DNA of 64,000 nucleotides from Rhizaria sp. SCN 62-66 (lineage: Eukaryota; Rhizaria, unplaced). Positions 40,701 through 46,854 of the stretch are shown piece after piece; the first letter of the stretch is position 1; every line of letters begins with the position of its first letter. The stretch covers positions 143,625-207,624 of the forward strand of contig MEDY01000001.1 of NCBI GenBank assembly GCA_001724265.1, written 5' to 3'. The notes under the pieces were generated by a model that saw nothing but the letters and a program-made list of their open reading frames with translations, did no database searches and was not told where the DNA came from. The position numbers were made by a program, and so were the translations under genes.

Positions 40701-41501
40701 ATCACTCACCCCCGCGCTGTCACTGCTTTCAGTCGCAGCGGCGGACGAGCAAGAGGAGAGCGCGGAGAGCGCGGCCGCGAGGGGCGCGAAGACGACGCCG
40801 TGGGCCGAGGCCGTGACGGGCACCGCTGGGGGCGCGTTGCGGGGGCGCGCGACGCCTCCGACGCCGCCGCCGCCGCCAGAGGGCGAGGGCTGCAGCGGCG
40901 AGGCGTCCGGACCAATAGGAAACGCACCCCCGTCGGCGGCCGAGGCCGATGTGGCGGTGGACGCGGTGACCGCGGCGGCGAGGGTGGGAGGGAGTGGCAC
41001 CCAGGGGTTGTGTAGCGCGGCGGCGACCGCGGCCGAGCCGGGCGCGGGCGGCGCGTGGGCCAGACACGCCGCCGCGGGCGTGCCCGGAACCGTCACAGTC
41101 GCGAACGCCGCGCCCACGTTGTCGGCGTCGACGCTGGCGGTGTCTGCGGGGCCGGCGCGCGACGCGGAGAGCAGCGATGTGGCGAGGGCGGCGACAGAGG
41201 GCGTGAGTCGCTGAGTGACCGTGGCGGGCACGGGGGGCGTGACGCCAGCTGCGGAGGCGCTGCCGGAGGCCTTGTTGTCGCGCAAGATGCCCGGGAGCTG
41301 CGAGGAGAAGCCCGGCGCGTGGTAGTAGCCCACGGGCAGCGAGTGCAGGTGCGTGCACGTGGCGCGAGTTGCTGAGGAGGGCACGTCGCTGCCGCCGCCG
41401 CCAGCGCCGCCGGAGGAGGAGGAGACGTCGGAGACGTAGGACGTGTAGGAGCCGCCCTTAGGGACAAAGCGCAGCGACGGCTGCGGGTAGCCTTGGGACA
41501 T
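28719..41501 (-). CDS. Giant (about 4260-residue) low-complexity protein with C-terminal TLDc domain
   Basis: The frame is unbroken to TAA. I chose ATG at 41501 (MSQGYPQPSLRFVPKGG) because upstream in-frame sequence becomes AT-rich; an ATG-less extension to 41681 remains open. An alpha-helical, coiled-coil-like part covers roughly residues 460-900, with Gln runs. The middle is Ala/Ser/Gly-rich with acidic tracts, and contains a His-rich tract (35461-35524) and small folded-looking islands (YVRPDGTQCTCFTEFVVLPSG; RARLYLHLRPGYANVADRV). The last 165 or so residues match TLDc: RILPADSLKTL, WGCVFDVATHGGSL, then FGGFCSKKW, ECFVFQF, YRWSGETRFYANA and a final FELWAQL. TLDc proteins (OXR1, NCOA7, TBC1D24, mEAK7) bind or disassemble V-ATPase or protect against oxidative stress. 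That this protein does so is inference. The rest is unrecognised. Confidence 0.8.
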   Translation of the reverse strand: MSQGYPQPSLRFVPKGGSYTSYVSDVSSSSGGAGGGGSDVPSSATRATCTHLHSLPVGYYHAPGFSSQLPGILRDNKASGSASAAGVTPPVPATVTQRLTPSVAALATSLLSASRAGPADTASVDADNVGAAFATVTVPGTPAAACLAHAPPAPGSAAVAAALHNPWVPLPPTLAAAVTASTATSASAADGGAFPIGPDASPLQPSPSGGGGGVGGVARPRNAPPAVPVTASAHGVVFAPLAAALSALSSCSSAAATESSDSAGVSDGAVCVGASLRYHRLATPQSYLFTDAALALPRDATAVYTASLPSINISTSAASSASGGASARASAAVATSLSAGQLPTRLSLSVAHVVSAAHGYALLYSSFTAAAASAASALATSSSDWALLMVTDRTRASLRSTAAGFEDELLSVLRTRLTAQHQLARFSAKHRHAAERLNATAREHKLVCADTDALRQRYELARDAADSLAAGLQLRRGARNAAAELRVAAQRLEQARERSAMWRRELTAVEKQVDEASALVLLLEQRLQQRRHVRLQQQQQKIQRQQQHQLQVPTARGFRALSDVAEHDNEDDDDDDDDPDEDGGDYVSDGAAAGGSEHKGGSHAAAPVSGSSNDAYLVHIPRKQTSALALAGFPSLAPLFPSQPAHRGDALPSLRQARAALLALRPQRETILARLNKNEGAVQGLAATVSALQLHPEEAAGRLAYLSHRLLPDAAAKLLECAARIQWLRNNIDRGAAAVADAARRRRGLFSVLDAISVRVAGMSRLHVSAALTAGMRNEVKVAALRRMQAATMAARAACERAALLWKKTREAAVVLYDAVAGCYNEALLETGHAALVAAGGAALGAGDGTGPADADNPAGGNSAVWATGAGVRRWIEAAGLTVTHGSHGGASGDGADGANVSPLTALLSEPYAGARLLTSAELSRRFARHFPSATTLSASLAPKMSTASGAAAGVSGAGGAVAGPGGVGMSASADASTVEVDQAALALAALAHLCRYRDAHGRPLLPLPVQAIAVTPATGREARPLGVVELELDLDRAADSTTATAKTATVTTVPLLSHAITPGTPEEAYVQALSSSKYLGATAHSAAAAAVDGISFSAALTLPPVLSSSTPSALPLPLPLPFSLQAAALAHYPVAQQWLYRRNDVTTLHAFVTPPDLSARAGSGSGDNNGKGDDYGDLPAANVGAPALAPNNTPNSESSSSDNNANSGDNADAASGADAAAAETPPAAPVTTLSGLGLGLGGDGQGYSVTVVSVLTSHTFTLMGEDLRVTLTHDPTARGAAGPHPDSQHADAQAHGAGAAAETGAAHDGSNSAVVAVTPSSAQRAAGVTITVSSSSSSAATGAAGDGMLALPPPQSHSQHSPLAPTASAPALVSPLASSAAGSAASGAVAGSGDVASAPIPSPSAGAVAPSGNVSRATLMASDIDSSGLGGLQSKLLYRDDIVPADDDSDGADDDTDTKTDVDVDFDADADADPEAEASADADADTVADVKQESARPAATVPVKETSSKKKGLTVSFALASDAESVTSQQSSASNNSGVSNSTPVDKDGDGRGGLASPEPSPTAAQQAQATDTSAFEYLVFPPSNAHAHSPTANVTNAPPRQKAACVFPSVAPNSLPPAPAPVPPLPLHAHGCAPSLTPRAPPLLTVALHDIVAVEWVEDPVYVRPDGTQCTCFTEFVVLPSGAVARRQRLDAEWRPQRFLDAIRRAQPFPDPGASAASSATASGPAASAARRARGRELAVAATAALESCFDAPPDPTMPAHTSPATAVTSVAGSGVVAAAGDAPATVEPRDSLNHIALAKRAVAKHAVEDGVALAAALAVTKADAAAAAAAAASAVAASASLVISSPNLVITGASDNNALQLHAPSASATPSAFSSDDASSAGGALVVPLLLPMSSHGGDTTQRHQQQPRARAELPKMTPLTAARADWPQGMSPMFSPSSAHMTPQSAFDASMTSPSGSAGDKQGGGAAVMPAFALTTLPSGAPAIASTGSHSHVHSHTHAHAHGHGHGHHGRSHAAKTDVPEPRVPSAAELAAALPDVIAHSRGHALSSFVSSLPVLAAADALPPGAVVVAMCEGAACGRLHFDPATANLPLLRAGGLLAPEATGATAGTANSAAAAAASAGAGVLGVQMSVLPSASATGGAGAVCATEVLPVISALQRIDASLNRSPRNSSSSSSSGSSTGRRSSATGPLPAPGQLGYLPSSSADATGAALPRRARLYLHLRPGYANVADRVAAVLGGALLPTGARGDDAVGSAADVAARATVGNGMTHEAVVRWRHWCEQFRPGRSTPALLVAPPALLAECALGSSNHKTAAGVDYVNVARSGPGMCAGSSLRARGDEDAPVISLFGDVRSIHYLFTSLKAALTHAMLSPQSLTPVPLCADYGGRRTTAAAPLWSPRPAADAGAELEDARLNIALPPRLSPHPYADPVGAPLPRVGSRHSAAAAAGAAHGFFSLHHLLDLHQAASGTAGGLATGTAADTEALFDPAAAGDVANGMFAKMSLFLPSASDHASPADAAAAAERAANALQARFGVFAGTALAAAALRSGAYGVPPRTAAGHCGTVAGGDLGYGRERPPPPPLVAPLAWIHDALSPAPLAGAFEAAPGLDPALTVAGVPVYWSEPASKPHAKGAKAAAKRSIAAVHRVSLPTMLPPNAAPAVVMAPTAAAAARAGPFAGDLKRHALSRKSARELATAGSAAAYAAAAAAASAAAAGVNTDYGVEAAARAGVVMAPVAAHPLRLLATLAYASASCARYSKDAGGCLVAPVYGTTAQPDAGTSTAFTGHSAAFADAWVASIAAAAAAAGRSDQPALSRAQRALLLALARVLLPARVIRRRRYARSSSSSSCARSHSSPGSKKSVNAAAGVLALPAPAPYALDISIGVASGAASAAPLLAVLAPALHKLYTAAVTSLARRSGRVAAKPEKSADSSDDDEDDGVESDDDDNDYDCDPECAHKECKQQDTGLTNDEIAHACALYTAIVADHGNNGVHAVADETSGRTRRRADVLTLPHSVKPRVGAETSLHALAQWYLPLPRPATHPLSVAALALALAPSVLLLLPPTAPGGLLHAAQQQPRRGRRMSLMSMFSPSAASPASAAVPAGAASGVPGGGVPLSPAAYMTSASGAAAAGAGGSGGEGAHVSLFDRGGGDDGAGVNTDGLHAWWSQYPVPTAAGGRDNASVATAAALAAAHTAVVVAGVASLPCSGADTAPLSASATDGTHDGSGVFDASSAAGSTPLLMLMLNSLGAHSLPRAAFPALAASASAVSERRLVATGSNPASFSDSDSYALVPSSSGVSAASSIASAAAAAAAAPDAVLAQSLRPPALVAAAAAAFVGHLHAAAAPADSAHSAHSAHSAQGAGGGGLGALLAVSVHSAVSLPLLWLPRATLLAHSGGAHSHTAAGVPAPIAPAAVAAAAGVLQTRSLLPVSAPLLPAAVAAYAASAAAAASARSAMITGWRSFSTGPSAGAGTGAGHLFDMLRPSRSMLALSAIDSPEPRLSVRDDDAHGVSSNAPQPQSSQLLSPSSGVVAAVGAAISVLAAAAAGAVSSAAPVLEASARGALWGGVALLRCIRPLDPPTPLVPALASIASSSSGATAATNSKAHTAALGVNSNSNGLGSSGSGGNGAAAPSVTGRLVAAAAAAAAAGKPDLSFKTGVLTLRGDLPLLGLTGLTPAAAASALGPENARAVAASTAAAATAAAVAGAGTVSSSSAAVAATGSAGAGGGAGGSGNGGGSGASAGSEDDGGVAIIRTGGALGFVVGVSTATQHQQQRAPAAWDKGTAPHTAPHAVPHVVALVTGVTVDGHPNASFPGTFATATPDGGAAAHGHTAAGSDGAAASSSDSGGDGDGWALRVSSLRHRQVAPVAFAEGVVRQRLGALKRDAAAVAAARREREQRKEQQRRERDRERELQRERETERAQQRGRQRQQKQPQSHLQPPPSQQQQQQVAVAGATPLSTASAASSVAGGDAQKQVSPQSAASQQQQQQQQEMSAASPGGAAAAVSPKGGSAASGSAVTGAAKPASGSGDSKDAALAAAAQAAKSYLAARTGAAGGDSDGDSDGEGDAATGARGGDHLFRGVVHSTAHVALRGASRILPADSLKTLVRQMPKGARVRPWGCVFDVATHGGSLVKFYEHAAAQAPDASLVVARDALGRVFGGFCSKKWVRGAGAVGTGECFVFQFDPALVLYRWSGETRFYANAGFEGISFGGGGDEALFFDKQLAEGKSGRSKTFNNDCLSTEPLFKVAAFELWAQLPLQ
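35461..35524 (-). other. His-rich alternating tract within the TLDc protein
   Basis: Minus-strand codons give a tract of alternating His with Ser, Thr, Ala or Gly (HSHVHSHTHAHAHGHGHGHH). Such tracts often bind metal ions, but no function can be assigned. Confidence 0.7.
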
Positions 41502-42160
41502 GCGGGCAGGGCCGGCGCAAGCGTAGGACGGCAAAGACTCACGTGGGAAGAGGCGGAGTTGAGGTTGTTCGGGAGGAGGTACTGAAGTGCCGACTGCAGA
41601 AGAGATTCGGGTTTGAAGAAAGCATGGGACAGGTATATTATAATAAATAAGCGGCAAAATACAAAAATCGACGACACACACGAAAATATACCCGGGAAAC
41701 AGCTATCAATTGTGGATGATGAGGTTCAGCTCAAGTTTCGGTGGTCGAGCGTTGAACAATCAGATATTCCAGAAGTGTGCGTGTCGATCATCGTCAAGTT
41801 GCATAGCATTCTATTCTCATATAGTATACAGCAATTTCTATCAACACATAGTGCGGCACACCGAATCATACTCGAAGTATACGGATCCAAGCAGTTCTTC
41901 AGCTACTTTGTCGTTGGCTGCTGGACTGCCTGTGGCGGAGTGGCGGGACTGTCTGCTGCTCAGATTTTGGCAAAGGTGAATGATATGATTTCATCGTCAG
42001 AAGCGCTATATTTCTTTGGCCGGTTTTGAAAATCAATGCTCTTATTTGTCTTTCAATTATACCTCTTGGGAGTTTGTTCTCGTAGGTGTTCTTGCCCCTC
42101 GAGGTGCAAGCTGTTCCTCTCACCTCATTGTCAGCACGTTTACAGGAAGGATGTGTACGG
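41502..42160. promoter_or_regulatory. Upstream region between divergent genes
   Basis: AT-rich DNA between the TLDc gene (minus) and the uncertain locus at 42161 (plus). It presumably holds the TLDc 5' UTR and promoter. An open frame here (41613-42029) has no codon bias and is discounted. Confidence 0.4.
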
Positions 42161-43184
42161 ATGACGATTGGGTACGCTGACCACCGTACTCCATCATCAT
42201 GAACACTACCTGCTCAACTCAGCAAATTGCTGGCGTTGCATGATGCTGATCTTGCAGCCGTGTTTAGAGCTCATGCTTCTTCAACCGACGATATTGCCGC
42301 ATCTACTGCTGTTGCAGCTGCAGCTGCAGTTGCGGCTGTCGCCGGCACCTGTGCCAACGTCCGTCAAGACCCTCTTGCCTTTTCCTCAGCTTATCGAGAC
42401 CTGCTCCTCGAGATGAACGCTACGCTCGCGAGCGTGGCGATTAGGCTCGATGCAGTCGAGGGCACACTCGCTGGCTTGACGGACGCGGTCGCTGGCTCGA
42501 CGGACAGTGTCGATGTCATGGATGACAGCATGGCCCGTTTTTTAGGCTACATCCGGCGTCACAGCACGTTTGCCGCTGAGCATAAGGCTAAGATTGACAG
42601 CTCTAACGCCGCTGCCATTGAGCGCCACAATCAACGGACCCAACAGGCACGCGGTTACCGAGCATAGCAACACCTCCATGCGTACTTTAGCGAGATCTGT
42701 CAACACGTTTATTGCGAGGCTCAACAACACATGTGAGCCTGTGATGATGGCGGATGTGGGCCTCAACAGCACGGCCCAGCTGAAGGCTGCTGCTGCCGAC
42801 CTTGGATACTACACTTCACCGAGTGCGTCGATGGCTGCGCCGTCGGGAGTGCAGCATGCTGCGCTGCTGACCCTCCCTACTCACTCATCACATGTCATGC
42901 CATGTACGTGCTCCTTGTTAAATACGTATCATCAAGAAACAAATGACCGGCTCGACCAACTTCAGGACCAGCTAGGCCACATCTGTATATGTGTCGACAT
43001 CCACCCACAACACGGCTTTCTGTGCCAAAGATGGACAAAAGACAGACAAGACAACATCTGCGGCATGAGTGTACGCATGAACGCTACGATCGCGTGCATA
43101 TGCGGCAGGATCAAAGACTTCGGCGCCGCAAGCCGTGATATTCATACGATGTTGACCTCAAGTAGCAGGGTGGCTAATGACTGA
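42161..43184 (+). pseudogene. Unresolved locus: decayed gene or gene with very short introns
   Basis: Two coding-like blocks in different frames. Block 1 (42223-42667) reads KLLALHDADLAAVFRAHASS... and contains SAYRDLLLEMNATLASVAIRLDAVEG, helical in character; it ends at TAG 42665. Block 2 (about 42690-43184, TGA) reads RSVNTFIARLNNTCEPV... to SSRVAND. An ATG at 42161 with a GTACGC donor at 42172 and a CAG acceptor ending at 42222 would give block 1 a start (11-nt first exon). Joining block 1 to block 2 needs a roughly 37-nt intron (GT 42654, AG 42690) or a frameshift. GC content is well below that of neighbouring genes. Family unknown. Either a young pseudogene, a poorly conserved gene, or assembly errors. 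Confidence 0.35.
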
Positions 43185-43566
43185 CTTTAGTGGGAGGCCT
43201 TTTGTTGATTCGCATGCATGTTGTTTGAAAATAGATAACGAGAAATCACGTTGAAATACATCAAGGCTCTACGGAACAAGGTATTGCAAAATACACGATT
43301 ATATTGAGAGATCTTTGGTTAGGTCATCCGTGACTCTCGAGTTACTTGTGATCCCAGCCCGCTGCAAAGCCGGTCGCTCGATCGCTAGTAGCCGAAGGAG
43401 ACGGAAGGCGAATAAAAACTGTTTCGTTCGCGTCATCGCAATCGTTATTTCCCACATTTCTTTCGATTTGCGAATTTAATATGGAGCATTCTGACTAAAT
43501 TTATGATTCTCAATTCAACAGACGCTATTTTATGCCTCATTTTTCTCCTTCGTAGTGGCAAGCACG
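43185..43566. promoter_or_regulatory. Upstream region of the cathepsin C gene
   Basis: AT-rich spacer of about 380 bases before the signal-peptide exon. No specific element identified. Confidence 0.4.
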
Positions 43567-46405
43567 ATGTTGAGGACTATCATCATCGCTGCTTGGGTTG
43601 CGGCCATCTCCATGGTCGCTGCCGACCTCCCCATCCACTGCCTCAGTTCGCAGGTCCGTTATTCCGCCGAGAAATGCCCTATCGTACTATCTACAGTCCA
43701 ATTAAACCGCGTCTTCGCCTCCTAAGGTATCCACTTTGCTCATTATCTCTTATCTCTTCTCTCCTTCGTCTTTTGCCTCCTCCAAACCGCGCGCCCGTTT
43801 CTCTGTATGCAGGTGGCCGGCACGTGGGAGTTTAGCCTCGGCTCTGCGGACTCGCCGACGCCGGACTTGTGCGGCTACCGCCAGCCGGACAAGTCTAAGC
43901 ACCACCTGGACGGCTCGTACCGCTACACGCTGTCCCCCGTCGCGACGACCACGGTCTCGCTGACGCTGCCCAACGTCGTCGCCTCCACGGGCCCGCACTC
44001 GATCGGCAACGGCACGTGGACCATGGTCTACGACGAAGGCTTTATGCTGACGATGACGGACGGCGAGTTCTTCGCCTTCAACGCCTACAAGCCCAAGAAG
44101 GGCACGATGCTCAGCAACATCAAGCCTGAGCGCTACATCTCCTTCTGCGACCGCACGCTCATCGGCTGGTTCCGCCGCGGCGACCGCTTCGGCTGCTGGC
44201 AGGGCCGCCAGACCAAGCCTGCGTACCCGAACCTCCGCATCGCCGCCGCGAGCGCCAACTCGGCCGAGGTTGACTTCGCCGTCGTCGCTCCCGACTCCCT
44301 GCCCAACAAGAACAACCACAATCATGCCAACGCGGCGACGCAGCGCGGACCCGTGTCCCCGTTCCCGTCATTGCTGCAGATGGGCTCTGAGAGCACGTCG
44401 GCGGCCTCGGCGAGCGCGCGCGCGCTGGACGAGCTGTTCAACCCCAACTACGCGCTCATCGAGGCCGTCAACAAGGACCCCTCGGCGCTGTACGCCGCCG
44501 CGCCCTACGCGCCGTTCCTGGGCAAGACGAACCGCGAGATGCTGAACCTCGTCGGCGGGCTCCCTCACTCCGGTCCGTCGCAGCTCCCGCGTTCCGCGCC
44601 GTCGACGCCCGTCACGAGCGCCGAGATCGAGCAGTTCGCGGCGTTCCTGCAACTGGAGGAGGAGATCACCACGCGCCGCGAGCTCAGCAGCAACAGCAAG
44701 ACCGCCGAGCAGCTCGCCGCCGAGGCTGAGGCGGACGCGGAGGGCCACGAGCTGCCCGTCTTCCTCCAGACCGACGAGAGCATCTCTGTCAACACTGAGG
44801 CCGACACTGAGGCCGAGGCTGAGTCTGAGGCTGAGACTGTCGAGAGTGAGAGTGTCGCGTTCGCGGTCGCCCAAGACGCCGAGGATCTCGCGCTTCTGCA
44901 GGCCCATGGCGCCTCGCCCCACCGCACCAAGATTATCCGCTCCCGCGCCAGCGCCCGTGCCGCGCAGCGCAACGCCGCCAATGCCGCCGCCAAGGCCGCT
45001 GCGATCAAGGCTGCCGCAGCGGCCAACGACCCGCGTCTCATCATCCCCGGTAAGATCGAGAAGCTGCGTTCCCCCGATTCGGCGGCGCGCGCTGGCAACG
45101 CGACGTGCGAGTACGGGCTGCCCTGCGCGCTCGACTGGCGCAACCACCGGGGCCACAACTGGCTCTCGTCCATCCACAACCAGGTACGAGCAACAATGAG
45201 AATCAGATATCGCTACTAAATCGTTCCGTTGAGCACATTAATTGGTGTATCGTAACGTGAAACGGCACTATATTATGACTATAGACATTTTTAGTTCATG
45301 GTATTAATTTGGATCTCTAACTCACTTATTCTCTTGTAATATCCCTCCGTTTTGTTATCTTATTTGCAGGGCTCGTGCGGCGCGTGCTACGCGATGGCGT
45401 TCATGGCCGCGATGGAGGCGCGCGTGCGCATCAAGCGCAACCAGCCGACGCGGCACCGCTACTCGGCGCAGCACGTGCTGTCGTGCTCGCAGTACAACCA
45501 AGGCTGCGACGGCGGCTTCCCCGAGCTTGTTGGGCTCCATGTACAGCACTTCGGCGCCGTCTCCGAGAAGTGCTACCCTTACGCTGCACAGGTACGGAAC
45601 GATTTGCACTCGCATATATCGCTCTTTACAAAGATTAGACTTGAATAACATCGTGTAAGTTGAATCCTAACTCATTCCCTCACAATACTTTCTCTTTGTT
45701 TTGTGTTCCCGATGCCTTGGCCTCTGTTTAGGACGGTTTCTGCCGCCAGACTTGCAAGCACGAGGAGCCCGAAAAGCCGATCCAGAACACCCGCTACGTC
45801 GGCGGCTACTACGGCAACACCAGCGAGGAGGCCATGATGAAGGAGATCGCCACAGGCGGGCCCATCGTCGTCGCCTTCGAGTCCCCCCACGGGCTCTTTT
45901 CGTACCACGGCGGCATCTTCACGGGCCCCAAGCCGCGCGCCGAGGACCAGGGCGTGCCGGGCGCGCCGCTGTGGCAGCACACCAACCACGCTGTCACGGC
46001 CGTCGGGTGGGGCCACACGATGGTACAGGGCAAGCGCGAGAAGTACTGGGTCATGATGAACTCCTGGGGCAAGAACTGGGTACGTTTCACACACACATAA
46101 CAAACAACAAACAACAATAACCATAGTCTCGCATGTAACAATAATGTGTTGACGTTGAGCCACGTTTCGAGACTTGCCAACGTGATGCCACTCATTGTGC
46201 TTCTGTATGATGTCTACTTTAACACGTATCTATGCTCCACGATGCTCTCCAAATGATCATACGCTCATGTCCATTCTGTCCTTCGATCTTTGTTTTGTTG
46301 ATGCTGTAGGGTGAGGAGGGCTTCTTCCGCATCCGCCGTGGCACAGACGAGTGCGCGATTGAGTCGATGGCCGTCTCCTTTGACGTCAAGGACGGTGCCT
46401 TCTAA
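43567..46405 (+). CDS. CTSC: Dipeptidyl peptidase I (cathepsin C), five exons
   Basis: Exons 43567-43653, 43813-45183, 45370-45591, 45732-46079 and 46310-46405 (TAA) give 707 residues. Cathepsin C is a lysosomal papain-family (C1A) peptidase that removes N-terminal dipeptides. Residues 1-19 are a signal peptide ([19 protein letters not shown]). Next comes the exclusion domain ([16 protein letters not shown], aligning residue for residue in spacing with the animal Cxxxxxx[13 protein letters not shown]), then a propeptide-like part ([16 protein letters not shown]) and a long acidic/Ala-rich insert absent from animal forms. The papain domain starts [11 protein letters not shown]. Catalytic residues: Gln486, Cys492 (GSCGACYA), His646 ([11 protein letters not shown]), Asn670 (NSWG). 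The C-terminus [15 protein letters not shown] is nearly invariant in cathepsin C. All introns are phase 0. Likely endolysosomal after maturation. Confidence 0.95.
43654..43812 (+). other. Intron 1 of cathepsin C gene
   Basis: 159 nt, donor GTCCGT (the only non-GTACG donor among the supported introns), acceptor TGTATGCAG. Splicing gives CLSSQ-VAGTW, with the same Cys-to-GTW spacing as animal cathepsin C. Confidence 0.85.
45184..45369 (+). other. Intron 2 of cathepsin C gene
   Basis: 186 nt, donor GTACGA, acceptor TATTTGCAG, with a CTAACTCA branch-like motif near 45320. It sits exactly after the oxyanion-hole Gln codon, so the active-site motif QGSCGAC is split over two exons. Confidence 0.93.
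45592..45731 (+). other. Intron 3 of cathepsin C gene
   Basis: 140 nt, donor GTACGG, acceptor CTCTGTTTAG, with CTAACTCA near 45668. Phase 0. Confidence 0.92.
46080..46309 (+). other. Intron 4 of cathepsin C gene
   Basis: 230 nt, donor GTACGT directly after NSWGKNW, acceptor GATGCTGTAG before [11 protein letters not shown]. Phase 0; rejoins the conserved C-terminal block. Confidence 0.93.
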
Positions 46406-46854
46406 GCCAACGTGCATCTTAGTCCATGTCCAAACGAGAGAGCTAAACAACAGCACGAGAGTTGTTGTGGAAGGGAGGTTAAATTGCCCTGTTCGAGTGT
46501 GAATTTAAGAGATGTAGGTCTTACGTAGATGTCTATGCGCTCTAACAATACAAATATTACGTAGATTACTATCGAAATTCTGAAATGCTTCATAATCGAG
46601 ACTATATGACGTTGAACTTTAGAGAATTGCCAGTTGTGGTGCTGCTCGGGTGTTCTCTCCTTCCAGACGTATCCTTCACTTTACATATGAATATCACGAT
46701 ATCACGACCGTAAACAGAGATATGACGAATGATGCGACGTGCCATATACAACTTAAACTTATCCATTTAATAATACGTCATAGATGTGTATTTAACCCTG
46801 ACAATCGCCGGACAATTATGCGTTCATTCAACTCTCCCTCGTGACCACGTAAAG
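46406..46854. promoter_or_regulatory. Spacer between cathepsin C and AMSH genes
   Basis: AT-rich 450 bases holding the cathepsin C 3' UTR and the AMSH promoter. No distinct element seen. Confidence 0.45.

Noticed and set aside
41613-42029. 138-codon plus-strand frame upstream of the TLDc gene
   Set aside because: AT-rich, no codon bias, no recognisable domain; overlaps the probable 5' UTR and promoter.
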